Shown here: positions 43,921 to 51,905 of the stretch, piece after piece
How positions within the stretch are numbered: the first letter of the stretch is position 1
Layout: every line of letters starts with the position of its first letter
Origin: Trichomonas vaginalis G3
Lineage: Eukaryota > Parabasalia > Trichomonadida > Trichomonadidae
NCBI RefSeq assembly: GCF_026262505.1
Contig: NC_067207.1
Location: 21,296,082 to 21,360,081 of the forward strand
Direction: 5' to 3'
DNA length: 64,000 nucleotides
Position numbers and translations under genes: made by a program
Notes under the pieces: model-generated
What the model saw: the letters and a program-made list of their open reading frames with translations, nothing else
Told to the model about the DNA's origin: nothing
The model's database searches: none

Positions 43921-44873
43921 TCGTCATTTTCAACTTCTTTAGCATATTCGTCAGGAGTTGTCTTATATTTGTTAGGAACTGTCTTTGAAAGTATACCACC
44001 TTGAACTTTGACAAGTTTGAAACGAGGTCTGACAATAGTAGTTTTATCTTCTGCTTGCAGTGTGTACATTTTGCCATGTTTGCCTAAAACTTCATAATAT
44101 TCTCTTGTATACTTTCTTCTATTTTTACGAACACGAATGTGAGTACCTGTCGAGTTCCCATTGTTGTCATAGTCAATAGTATTTTCATATGGGTCGCGTT
44201 TAGGTATTTCTATTTTTACTTTGTCACCTTTCTGAAGTTTGAAGCCTGGCATTCTTTCTTGTTTGTCTCTTTTGACTAAAACTATTAAATATATAGTCTT
44301 TCTCTAAGTCAGGGTTGTTTTTCATTTCTTCGGGGGAGTGGTTTCCCAAACCTTTTTGTTTACGGTTATTGTAAATATTTAAAACTTGTCTCATCTTTGC
44401 CATGGAGAAATGTCTATATTTGTCGTCATATGACATTTCATTTGCTTCACCACCTTGTGGTTGGTTTAAGTCTCTTAAGATTTATACAACTGTCAATGAC
44501 ACCAAGAGCAAATGGTTTTGGTCGACAATGAAATATTGGTTTACATTTTTTGAACGCAGATAGTTTTTAATATCATCTGATTTGAAAGAACTTTCACAGT
44601 CAGATGTCAGTTTTGTTGGATGGTATTTGTCAACGAATATTGTCAAAGCAGTTTTTCACATCTAAAATATTTTTGGACTGTAATGGTATGGCTTCACAGT
44701 ATCTTGTGTTTTGACCGACAAATATTAGCCAGTATGGAGTCCATCTTCTCTATACCTCGGAATGTTTCCAAGATATCCATAAACCAAGCATTTGGTGTTG
44801 AACTAAAGATTTTTATCATGAGTGCTTTCTTTGTTGCCTTAGAAACATACGGGTCCTTGTTTGGATTCGTCAT
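43917..44873 (-). pseudogene. Maverick retroviral-type integrase
   Basis: Same family as 17,447-18,405: rve core, then a basic C-terminal domain (KGDKVKIEIPKRDPYENT, IVRPRFKLVKVQGGILSKTV). It starts MTNPNKDPYVSKATKK next to the 16-bp divergent spacer. Retroviral-type integrase is a defining Polinton gene. Broken. Confidence 0.7.
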
Positions 44874-44889
44874 TTTTATCCTATAAGAA
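44874..44889. promoter_or_regulatory. 16-bp bidirectional Maverick promoter candidate
   Basis: TTTTATCCTATAAGAA separates the integrase start (minus) from the MGLFGALAG start (plus, 44,890). It is a variant of the TTTTATC-TA motif. The right arm of the other Maverick has the same spacing at 17,431-17,446. Confidence 0.55.
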
Positions 44890-45291
44890 ATGGGTTTATT
44901 TGGCGCATTAGCAGGAGTTGCATCCAGATTTTTGCCCGCAGTGGGAACAATAGCCAGAGGTGTATTTGGAGTTGGAAGGAAGATTTTGAGTACATTAGGT
45001 ATACTTAAAGAGAAAGCACAACCTATTATACAAACTGTACAGAAAGGTTGGGAGGTAGCACGAGATGCAGCAAATCTTATTCCAAATCCTGAAACAAGAG
45101 GAAAAGTTCAGAGGATGGATGACAATGTAGGAAGACAAGCAGGAAACTACTATAACAAAGCAAATGACTACTATAACCAAGCAGGACACTATATGGACCA
45201 AGGTGAAAGATTCTTTAACAGAGGATATAACCATGCACAACAGTGGGTAAACAACAACCAACCGCAACCGCCTCAAACGTGGGGAATGTAA
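44890..45291 (+). CDS. Amphipathic Maverick protein MGLFGALAG, 133 aa
   Basis: Intact and nearly identical to 17,029-17,430. The N-terminus is hydrophobic/amphipathic (MGLFGALAGVASRFLPAVG), then KEKAQPIIQTVQKGWEVARD and a repeated Y-N-Q-A-type segment (NYYNKANDYYNQAGHYMDQ), ending QPPQTWGM. Conservation in both lineages shows selection. A virion or membrane-active role is inference. Confidence 0.65.
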   Translation: MGLFGALAGVASRFLPAVGTIARGVFGVGRKILSTLGILKEKAQPIIQTVQKGWEVARDAANLIPNPETRGKVQRMDDNVGRQAGNYYNKANDYYNQAGHYMDQGERFFNRGYNHAQQWVNNNQPQPPQTWGM

Positions 45292-45310
45292 AATTTTTTA
45301 CTGAGATGAA

Positions 45311-45490
45311 ATGAACAATACAGCATTGAGACAAATGGGTTCAAGATGGATTTGTCGACTTCCAGCAGTTACACAACCACGTGTTTGTCAAGTTCTTCCT
45401 ATACCTCAGGAAGTTTTAGACCGACTTAAAAAACCTAAACAACCAGTTGAAAAACAAACCAAACTAAAATTTTTTACTGAGATGAAATGA
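45311..45490 (+). CDS. Small basic Maverick protein, 59 aa
   Basis: MNNTALRQMGSRWICRLPAV... to KLKFFTEMK. Basic, with two cysteines. It is preceded by AAATTTTTTACTGAGATGAA. The same 20 bases recur at its own 3' end as the start block of the next gene, whose ATG overlaps the stop here (ATGA). Function unknown. Confidence 0.5.
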   Translation: MNNTALRQMGSRWICRLPAVTQPRVCQVLPIPQEVLDRLKKPKQPVEKQTKLKFFTEMK

Positions 45491-46068
45491 CCGAAGAAGT
45501 TGAAACGGTAGATTTGACACCACAAACAAAAAGTTCAGAACCATTGTCAAAACCTGTCAAAGAACTTACAGATGAAGAGAAAAATTCAATAATAGAAAGT
45601 GCCAGGTCTGGAAATACAAACCCTAACTACAAAGTCACTTTTCATAGAAATGGAACGGCTAGTATCTCAAAAAAGAAACAGACTCTCACAAATAAAATAT
45701 TAAAGTCTGAAGGAGCATTCGAGACAACAGATGGGAAGGTTTACTTCACGGACCAACAGTTCATTATAGAACATCTCATTGACTTAGAGTCGAAATATTC
45801 TAAACTTTACAACAAACACAAAAAGTTGAAAGGAAAACAAAAACAGATGGCATATGATATTTATGAAGATACTAACGACACAACTGTTCAAGCAAGTGAG
45901 GTAAAGTCAAATGAACCGAAAAGTGACGAAAAACCAATAGAAGAAGGGGAGCCAAAAACTGAAGAAAAACCAAAACCAAAGGTTAGTTTCAATACTAAAA
46001 GTCAACCTTCATTAGCTGGTATGGGTTGGCGTCAAAGACTTTTGGTAGCTGGTGGCTATGTTAAGTAA
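45487..46068 (+). CDS. Unassigned lysine/glutamate-rich Maverick protein, 193 aa
   Basis: An intact frame. Residues 1-45 are charged, a central region (NPNYKVTFHRNGTASISKKK, then YFTDQQFIIEHLIDLESKYS) is helical, an E/K/P-rich linker follows, and the end GMGWRQRLLVAGGYVK is hydrophobic/basic. Its start overlaps the preceding stop and it is followed closely by the polymerase N-terminal gene. The position just before the polymerase would suit a replication accessory or terminal protein, but no motif supports this. Confidence 0.55.
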   Translation: MTEEVETVDLTPQTKSSEPLSKPVKELTDEEKNSIIESARSGNTNPNYKVTFHRNGTASISKKKQTLTNKILKSEGAFETTDGKVYFTDQQFIIEHLIDLESKYSKLYNKHKKLKGKQKQMAYDIYEDTNDTTVQASEVKSNEPKSDEKPIEEGEPKTEEKPKPKVSFNTKSQPSLAGMGWRQRLLVAGGYVK

Positions 46069-46098
46069 AGTAAAAAAATATTTTTTTATTTTTATAAA

Positions 46099-46819
46099 AA
46101 TGCCTCCGTATAGAATGGATAGAAAATCTGCTAGAATAAAAGCAGAGTTGCAAAGATATGGTTGGAAAGTTTCAAAGAAGTTTAAATATAGGAAGGGAAG
46201 ACCCATAAAAGTCTATGACAAACTGGCTGGTCTGACCTACGAAATGGACCTTGAAACAGCACGCGCCAATTATCCAAACAGACTAGAGAGGTTAGAGGAA
46301 GAGCGTCTTATGGACATGCCTTTCAATGTTAGTGAGCCTCAGGTTGAAGGACAAGACGGCTTTGCCAGATTCTACTGGAAACATAACGAACAATTGCATC
46401 CTTTGAGAAGGAAAAAAGGTAGTGCAGAGGATGGTCATGCTCCCATGGAAAGAACAAGATATGCATATGAAAAGTATCGTGAGGTTAGAAGTCAAATTAC
46501 ATCTGGTCGAACCTTTACAGTAAACTTTGACGAAGGAAAGAACAAAGAAGGCTTCATGGGTGTACTTGCTGCCATACAAGACGGAAATAAGAAAGGATAC
46601 AATCTCAGACTAACCGTAACAGATTTGGACGGTCATATATACTATGCACATGGCAATGTCACAACAGCTGCAATGCTTCTTGACGCTTTCAAGACTACAA
46701 AGAGAGAACAAATGGTTGACTCCGACTCAGACATTTTGAATGCGATTGAAGGGATTGCAAGCGTGAAGTTCGAATGGTACCAACCTAACCCTCAAGCAGT
46801 CAGACAACTTGTTTGTTAG
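46099..46819 (+). pseudogene. Maverick polymerase N-terminal region (body absent)
   Basis: Starts MPPYRMDRKSARIKAELQRY after TTTTTTATTTTTATAAAA. It is basic, then YWKHNEQLHPLRRKKG, FTVNFDEGKNKEGFMGVLAA and VKFEWYQPNPQAVRQ. The same N-terminal region is joined to family B polymerase motifs at 10,238-12,880. In this element the polymerase body is missing, so it could not have replicated with its own polymerase. Broken. Confidence 0.6.
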
Positions 46820-46878
46820 ATGAGAAATATGAAGTAAAAACGTTTACTTTTAAAACAGTATATTTTTACATATATTAA

Positions 46879-47739
46879 ATGTTTCAGGTTGAAAAACAAA
46901 GACAAAGTAGCAGATACAAAACCGTTAGACTATATCTTTACAAATGCCGGTAGGACTGTTTCAGATGAAGAAATTTCATCCCGTTCATACAGGTTTGACT
47001 ATCCAATTCGTTGGCTTCAAAGTCCTTCAGATGCAAAGGCAATAGGATTTAGAAAAGTTTTGTTTTCAAAAAGAACTAACGCGTTTATGTTTGCGGTATA
47101 TTTTCATGGGCGGTATAGAGGTCATGATGGTCTAATAGACAAATTTGACGAAATGAGAATCTTTACAGTTCGTTCAGACGAAAGTCTTGAGAAGACTCTA
47201 AATGACTTTCAAACTCAAATAAACAAATACTACTGGGAATTTCAAGAAAAATACGATTCTTTACTAAATGGAACATACTATCTGAAACTAGAATATGACA
47301 AGATGAACTCCACCGTTTCATCTTTCAAAGGATTGAAAATAACCCTCCAAGAGATACACAGTTTTTATTTTGGCAAGTAGACAAACGTTCTTGGGCACAA
47401 TTTCTTCGGTTACTAAACCAGAACGAACCATTACCACCTGACGGTCCGTTCTGGTTTATACGCCCACCAGCAGATTTGACAGTTTATAGAAACGTGTTTG
47501 ACCCTCAAAATGTTATGTGTCATGCAAGTTTCAGTTCAAGCAACAACAGTTTTCTATGTATTGGTAAGGACTTTTATGACTTTGCTTCTAAATTCTACGA
47601 ACCACCTAGTAACAGTTTCTCTGACTTTCAAGTTTGGTTCACAACAAATGGTGTGCAACATATTATTCCATTGTACTATGACTTTTATCTCGAATTGTCT
47701 TTCATATACAACTACGGAAAAGTGCTGAAAAAGTATTGA
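46879..47739 (+). pseudogene. Diverged paralogue of the 282-residue Maverick protein
   Basis: Shares DTKPLDYIFTNAGRTV, YRFDYPIRWLQSPSDAKAIG, SDFQVWFTTNG and LELSFIYNYG with the protein at 19,675-20,523, in the same order and length. Two such genes in one element suggest a structural subunit family. No known domain is recognised. Broken. Confidence 0.55.
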
Positions 47740-47749
47740 AAAATATAAT

Positions 47750-47803
47750 TTAGGTGAAGAGGTGAGATCTCACCTCTTTTTTCACCTCTTTTCTCACCCG
47801 TTG
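47750..47803. repeat. Half-site repeat (GGTGA type)
   Basis: After TATAATTTAGG comes a perfect palindrome centred at 47,767/47,768 (core GAGGTGAGATCTCACCTC), then two further direct CACC half-sites at about 12-bp spacing, ending CACCCGTTGAATTTTCATG. It has the same plan as the GGGTA type at 48,956 and in the termini, with a different half-site. Confidence 0.65.
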
Positions 47804-47888
47804 AATTTTCATGAATTTTGTGCTGAATTCGACAAAAATGAGTTTTTGGTTGAAAAAAGAGGTGGAGCCAAAAGTGGCTCGACCTCAA

Positions 47889-47975
47889 AACAAGCATTTT
47901 GTGAAGAATATACCAACCCGCGGAAAACAGCGGGTTGCTTTTTATACAAAGTTCACCCGTTGAATTTGTCATGAA
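47889..47975 (+). pseudogene. KilA-N gene fragment with GC hairpin
   Basis: CAAGCATTTTGTGAAGAATA and TGCTTTTTATACAAAGTTCA match 48,457-48,515 of the KilA-N gene. Between them AACCCGC and GCGGGTT form a 7-bp stem (47,915-47,936) whose sequence differs from the hairpin at the same place in the intact gene. A partial duplication within the element. Confidence 0.6.
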
Positions 47976-48000
47976 TTTCCTTAAGATAGAAAAAAATATA

Positions 48001-48046
48001 TTTTAGGCGACCAGGTCACTCGGTCACTCGGTCACTCGGTCATTTT
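48001..48046. repeat. Half-site repeat (GGTC type)
   Basis: TTTTAGG is followed by GACC-A-GGTC and then three direct GGTC half-sites at 8-bp spacing. It is the third variant of the half-site repeat family. Confidence 0.55.
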
Positions 48047-48266
48047 AACTTCTCTGAAAAAGTGTGACAACATGACATTTTGACAACAACACAGGAAATA
48101 GATTTCATCGTATATTTTTTGTTAAGACTTCATCGTAAATGTTTTGTTGAGACTTCATCGTATATGTTTTGTCGAGATTTTTATCGTTGTGGTCCGACGG
48201 TTAAGCCACAAACGAATGTCCGACGTCCCACCAAAAATATTTTTTTATTTTTATTGTAAGAACAGT

Positions 48267-48929
48267 ATGACAGTCGAAGCAAAAACGTTCACGAACAAAT
48301 CTAATGGCGAAACATTCACAAAAGGCACTTACAACGGTATTGAAGTCTTACGTAGAGACAAGGATGGTTATATAAATGTAACAAATATGTGTCAGCAGTT
48401 TAGGAAAGACTTTAGAAAGTTGTTGGAAAATAAGTCCTGGGAAGAGTATTATACGGCATTTTGTGAAGAATATACCAACCGCCGGAATTCCGACGGTTGC
48501 TTTTTATACAAGGTTCATGCAGGAATTCCTGATGAAATCAAACAGGTTAGAGGAACGTATGTAGACCCAAGACTCGTAAACTATATTGCAATGTGGGCTT
48601 CTCCAAAATATTGTATAGCAGTTGGAAAAATTATGGACTCCATAGACAAGAAAGTTCATGAGAAATTAGATGAAGAAGAACTTGAAGATACAGCAGAGAA
48701 TGCAAAACCTTTGTTCGAAGAAGAAGTTAGAAAAATGCATGAAAAACAAATAGAACATGAACGTGAGATATGTTCTGGTTATAGAGACTCTCCATACGAA
48801 CTAGACCAATGGGAACAAGAAGATTTAAAGAGAGAATTTAGAGAATATGAACTCGCTAAGATAGCATTAGAAGCTGCAGAAAAGAAGTTAAAAGTTTGGG
48901 GTCGTTTTGTACAAAAATATTGTGAGTAA
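48267..48929 (+). CDS. KilA-N domain protein, 220 aa
   Basis: KilA-N domains bind DNA and are common in large DNA viruses and phages. Domain signs are GIEVLRRDKDGYINVTNMCQ (residues about 25-44), RGTYVDPRLVNYIAMWASPK (about 98-117) and YCIAVGKIMDSI. The C-terminal 90 residues are charged and coiled-coil-like. The ATG at 48,267 is preferred over upstream codons because TTTTATTGTAAGAACAGT, a start block shared with the gene at 49,703, lies just before it. A GC-rich hairpin is at 48,477-48,498 inside the gene. Intact. Confidence 0.75.
   Translation: MTVEAKTFTNKSNGETFTKGTYNGIEVLRRDKDGYINVTNMCQQFRKDFRKLLENKSWEEYYTAFCEEYTNRRNSDGCFLYKVHAGIPDEIKQVRGTYVDPRLVNYIAMWASPKYCIAVGKIMDSIDKKVHEKLDEEELEDTAENAKPLFEEEVRKMHEKQIEHEREICSGYRDSPYELDQWEQEDLKREFREYELAKIALEAAEKKLKVWGRFVQKYCE
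48477..48498 (+). other. GC-rich hairpin inside KilA-N gene
   Basis: AACCGcCGGAA pairs with TTCCGaCGGTT (11-bp arms, one mismatch). It stands out in an AT-rich gene. The same gene position carries a different stem in the fragment at 47,915-47,936, and a third stem is at 50,631-50,654 in the second KilA-N gene. Confidence 0.65.
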
Positions 48930-48949
48930 ATGAACCATTTTTTTCGACA

Positions 48950-49610
48950 AAAATATATTTTAGGGTAGAAGGGTATATCTACCCCGTTTTCTACCCTCTT
49001 TTCTACCCTCGTAGAAAACACACAAAACTCTTGAATTTTGTTGCTGAATTCAATAAAAATATATTTTAGGGTAGATGGGTATATCTACCCCGTTTTCTAC
49101 CCTCTTTTCTACCCTCTTGAATTTTCATGAAATTTACACCAAAAATATACTACTAGGGTCATTTACGAAGAAGTCTCAACAAAGTCTTTACGAAGAAGTC
49201 TTAACAAAGTCTTTACGAAGAAGTCTCAACAAAGTCTTTACGAAGAAGTCTTAACAAAGTCTTTACGAAGAAGTCTTAACAAAGTCTTTACGAAGAAGTC
49301 TTAACAAAGTCTTTACGAAGAAGTCTTAACAAAGTCTTTACGAAGAAATTCATGAAAATTCAAGAGGGTAGAAAAGAGGGTAGAAAACGGGGTAGATATA
49401 CCCTTCTACCCTAAAATATATTTTTATTGAATTCTGAGTAAAATTCTGAGTAAAATATATTTTAGGGCTTGTGTCAAACCGTTGAGTTTTCACAAAATTT
49501 AAAAAATAACGTTTACCATGTGAAACGTTTATAAAATAACTGGGGTAGAAAAGAGGGTAGAAAACGGGGTAGATATACCCTTCTACCCTAAAATATATTT
49601 TTGCTGAAAA
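48950..49610. repeat. Internal copies of terminal-repeat modules
   Basis: GGGTA-type half-site repeats (48,956-49,010, 49,066-49,115 and inverted at about 49,366-49,425 and 49,543-49,600) flank an array of eight to nine 24-bp units (49,155-49,350, TTTACGAAGAAGTCTTAACA). The same modules make up the terminal repeats of this element but use the TAACC half-site there. Non-coding; frames across it read repeat. Confidence 0.7.
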
Positions 49611-49702
49611 AAATGACCAAATTTCATGAATTTCCTTAAGATAGAAAATAAAAGCTAGTTTTTTTAAAATATTTTTTTTTATTTTGTATGTAAGAACAGG
49701 AA

Positions 49703-50314
49703 ATGTCAAACACTGAGTTTGAAACAGTTAGAAAGATAGACAATGACACCAAAATGGTTAGAATTGGTGATTTAAACGTAAGATACTCAAAGAAATACAA
49801 GAAATATTCTTTGTCAGACATTTTAACACCATCTGGAAAGAGAGCAAAGGACTGGGTTAGAAATGCTTCATCTCAGAAAATTTTGACAAGAAATCCTGAG
49901 CTTTTGATATCGGTAAGATTTCATGGAACTACAGCATATCTTATAGACAAAAGTCTTATACCACTAGTTTTGTTCTGGATTGACCCAGTTGTTGGATATA
50001 ATTTCATAACATATGGTTCATTCGATACTGAACGTTGCAGTGAAGGCTTACTTTACATCGTTCAGAAACCGAAGGACTTCAATACAAAGAGATATAAGAT
50101 AGGAAGAACATTTAATATAACTAAAAGATATGACAGTACAGTCAATAGAGTTAAGGTTGTGTTCGTTAACGATATGAGAGCTGCTGAAACAGAACTGCTT
50201 GAAAAGTTTGAGAAAATGTATGGTGCTCCCACGAAAGGTAAAGAAACGTTTGAAGTAGATGAGATAGAGAAAGCTATAAAATTATTTGACGAAGTTGCTG
50301 AAAAATACATGTAA
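49703..50314 (+). CDS. T5orf172/GIY-YIG-like protein with KilA-N-type N-terminus, 203 aa
   Basis: C-terminal residues about 115-195 show GLLYIVQKPKDFNTKRYKIG, RTFNITKRYDS, MRAAETELLEKF and GKETFEV, the pattern of the T5orf172 (Bro/GIY-YIG-related) domain often fused to KilA-N or Bro-N domains in viruses. The N-terminal half (KYSLSDILTPSGKRAKDWVR) resembles such a domain. The ATG follows TTTTGTATGTAAGAACAGG. Intact. Possible DNA-nicking or DNA-binding regulator. Confidence 0.65.
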   Translation: MSNTEFETVRKIDNDTKMVRIGDLNVRYSKKYKKYSLSDILTPSGKRAKDWVRNASSQKILTRNPELLISVRFHGTTAYLIDKSLIPLVLFWIDPVVGYNFITYGSFDTERCSEGLLYIVQKPKDFNTKRYKIGRTFNITKRYDSTVNRVKVVFVNDMRAAETELLEKFEKMYGAPTKGKETFEVDEIEKAIKLFDEVAEKYM

Positions 50315-50404
50315 AGCGTTTATTTTTGGTCTTTTATACAAGATAGAAAAAATAAAGTTAGTTTTATTTTTTTTTATTTTTTTATCCGGAATATAAAGAC
50401 AGAT

Positions 50405-50926
50405 ATGTCAACAACAGAGAACACAACAACAGTTATAGTCCATGAAGCCATAAATGAAGAATACGAGTACATACAGTATAACAAACAACTCCGTCTCATT
50501 CGTTCGGTCAAAGATGACATGTACCAAATGCAAAGTATTTTGAATGCTCTTCGTTCTACAAAGCAAGCATATCATTGGTTTGAAAACCAACAGACAAAAG
50601 AACTTTTAGAAGAATTTCCTCATATGTTTGCTACCCTCGGAAAACCGAGGGTAGAGATTCCGTACGAAAATCGCAAGAATTTGGCTCCTGGTTTGAGAGG
50701 TTGGTATGTACATAGACTTTTAGTAAATGCTGTTGCAATGTGGGCTTCACCTCGTTACGCTTGTTATATTTTCATGATGTTAGATGAAATTCATAGACAA
50801 GAACGTGAAGAGCTAGAGAACAAGCTTGAAGCAAAAGATGAAGTCATTGAAGCAAAAGACAAAAACATACAGAAAAAATACCACGTTCGGTACCAAAAGG
50901 AAAGGAAAAGAACTATAAGTATATGA
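50405..50926 (+). CDS. KilA-N-like protein 2, 173 aa
   Basis: The KilA-N C-terminal half is clear: GLRGWYVHRLLVNAVAMWAS, PRYACYIFMMLDEIHRQERE, followed by a coiled coil (LEAKDEVIEAKDKN). The start is preceded by TTTTTTATCCGGAATATAAA. A perfect 10-bp-stem hairpin lies at 50,631-50,654. The following frame (50,923-51,231) overlaps it by four bases. Confidence 0.6.
   Translation: MSTTENTTTVIVHEAINEEYEYIQYNKQLRLIRSVKDDMYQMQSILNALRSTKQAYHWFENQQTKELLEEFPHMFATLGKPRVEIPYENRKNLAPGLRGWYVHRLLVNAVAMWASPRYACYIFMMLDEIHRQEREELENKLEAKDEVIEAKDKNIQKKYHVRYQKERKRTISI
50631..50654 (+). other. Perfect GC hairpin inside KilA-N-like gene 2
   Basis: CTACCCTCGG, loop AAAA, CCGAGGGTAG. The outer six bases, CTACCC/GGGTAG, equal the half-site of the GGGTA-type repeats in the same element. 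Confidence 0.75.
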
Positions 50927-51231
50927 TTTACACTGAAGAGATGGAAAATGAAGAAGACAGAGATATGGTTATGTTGCATTTAGTCAGAAGAAACAACAAA
51001 AGCTTTTACGACCTTGCTAAGATTTACAAATCTGACAGAAATTGGTTCTATCGCGAAAACTTACCGATTTCAATGACCCCAAATGAAGATGTGAAACAAA
51101 TAGTTCAAGATACTTTACCTCAAACACACTATGATATGAAAGGTTGTACAATACTTACATTCAAAGAAGATTTACCATTGTTAAAGGAAAAAATAACAGA
51201 GTATTTTGACAACTTCAAACAAGTAGAGTAG
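50923..51231 (+). CDS. Possible DUF3627-like C-terminal partner of KilA-N, 102 aa
   Basis: MIYTEEMENEEDRDMVMLHL, then RRNNKSFYDLAKIYKSDRNW and CTILTFKEDLPLLKEKITEY. Resembles the C-terminal region found after KilA-N domains in some large DNA viruses. It starts ATGA over the previous stop. Whether it is a separate protein is uncertain. Confidence 0.4.
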   Translation: MIYTEEMENEEDRDMVMLHLVRRNNKSFYDLAKIYKSDRNWFYRENLPISMTPNEDVKQIVQDTLPQTHYDMKGCTILTFKEDLPLLKEKITEYFDNFKQVE

Positions 51232-51327
51232 ATGAGCCATTTATTTTTACGCTTGACTTCAGATGGCTCAGGTAGCTCTAGATGGTAAATTGGCTTGTCA
51301 AATCCTTCTGGGTCTATGTCGGTCATT
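51232..51327 (-). other. Spacer with a short minus-strand frame
   Basis: A minus-strand ATG at 51,326 opens MTDIDPEGFDKPIYHLELPE and runs about 65 codons into the preceding gene. The string ATTTTTACGCTTGAC is shared with 51,891-51,905 at the other end of the tandem array, so the array is flanked by a direct repeat. Coding status is weak. Confidence 0.3.
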
Positions 51328-51803
51328 GTTTCAAGACAAGTCTTTTACTTTTCAAGACAAGTCTTTTATTGTTTCAAGACAAGTCTTTTTTTTTCAAGAC
51401 AAGTCTTTTACTTTTTCAAGACAAGTCTTTTACTTTTTCAAGACAAGTCTTTTACTTTTTCAAGACAAGTCTTTTACTTTTTCAAGACAAGACCGTTATT
51501 TTTCAAGAAATTTTTGGTGTAAAGTTCTCAAATTTGAGAACAGTGGTCTTGCTTGAAGACGATACCCGTACTTTTTCAAGACAAGTCTTTTACTTTTTCA
51601 AGACAAGTCTTTTACTTTTTCAAGACAAGTCTTTTACTTTTTCAAGACGAGTCTTTTACTTTTTCAAGACAAGTCTTTTACTTTTTCAAGACAAGTCTTT
51701 TACTTTTTCAAGACAAGTCTTTTATTGTTTCAAGACAAGTCTTTTACTTTTTCAAGACAAGTCTTTTATTGTTTCAAGACAAGTCTTTTATTGTTTCAAG
51801 ACA
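51328..51803. repeat. Array of about 20 palindromic 20-24 bp units
   Basis: Unit: TTTCAAGACAAGTCTTTTAC. Each contains the short dyad AAGAC-AA-GTCTT. There are two blocks (51,328-51,500 and 51,570-51,803) around a unique spacer of about 70 bp. All three plus frames stay open because the unit lacks stops, which produces spurious proteins. It lies in front of the ATPase gene's 3' end and could be an iteron-like binding array. Confidence 0.8.
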
Positions 51804-51905
51804 ATGTCCGACGTTCCTCTTCCTGAATGTCTTCCAAAGCCAGAAGAACCGAAAGCTGCAGAACCACAACAGACTAAGACCAAACACTTACATTTTTACG
51901 CTTGA
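51803..51905 (+). CDS. Small proline-rich frame MSDVPLPECL, 33 aa
   Basis: MSDVPLPECLPKPEEPKAAE... to HLHFYA. Its first codons (ATGTCCGACGTNCC) also occur at 48,216, before the KilA-N gene. It follows the array directly. It may be a real small gene or a leftover 5' end copied with the array. The end overlaps the convergent ATPase stop. Confidence 0.3.

Noticed and set aside
47762-47974. 70-residue plus-strand frame starting MRSHLFFHLF
   Set aside because: It reads through a half-site repeat and a KilA-N gene fragment. It is not a gene, although the fragment itself is reported.
49155-49350. Possible CRISPR-like array
   Set aside because: Units are directly tandem without unique spacers, no cas-like genes are present, and the same unit builds transposon ends. 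The organism is a eukaryote.
51282-51905. 207-residue frame with repeated FQDKSFTFSRQV units
   Set aside because: All three plus frames are open because the 20-24 bp unit lacks stops. Only the last 33 codons after the array look like possible protein.
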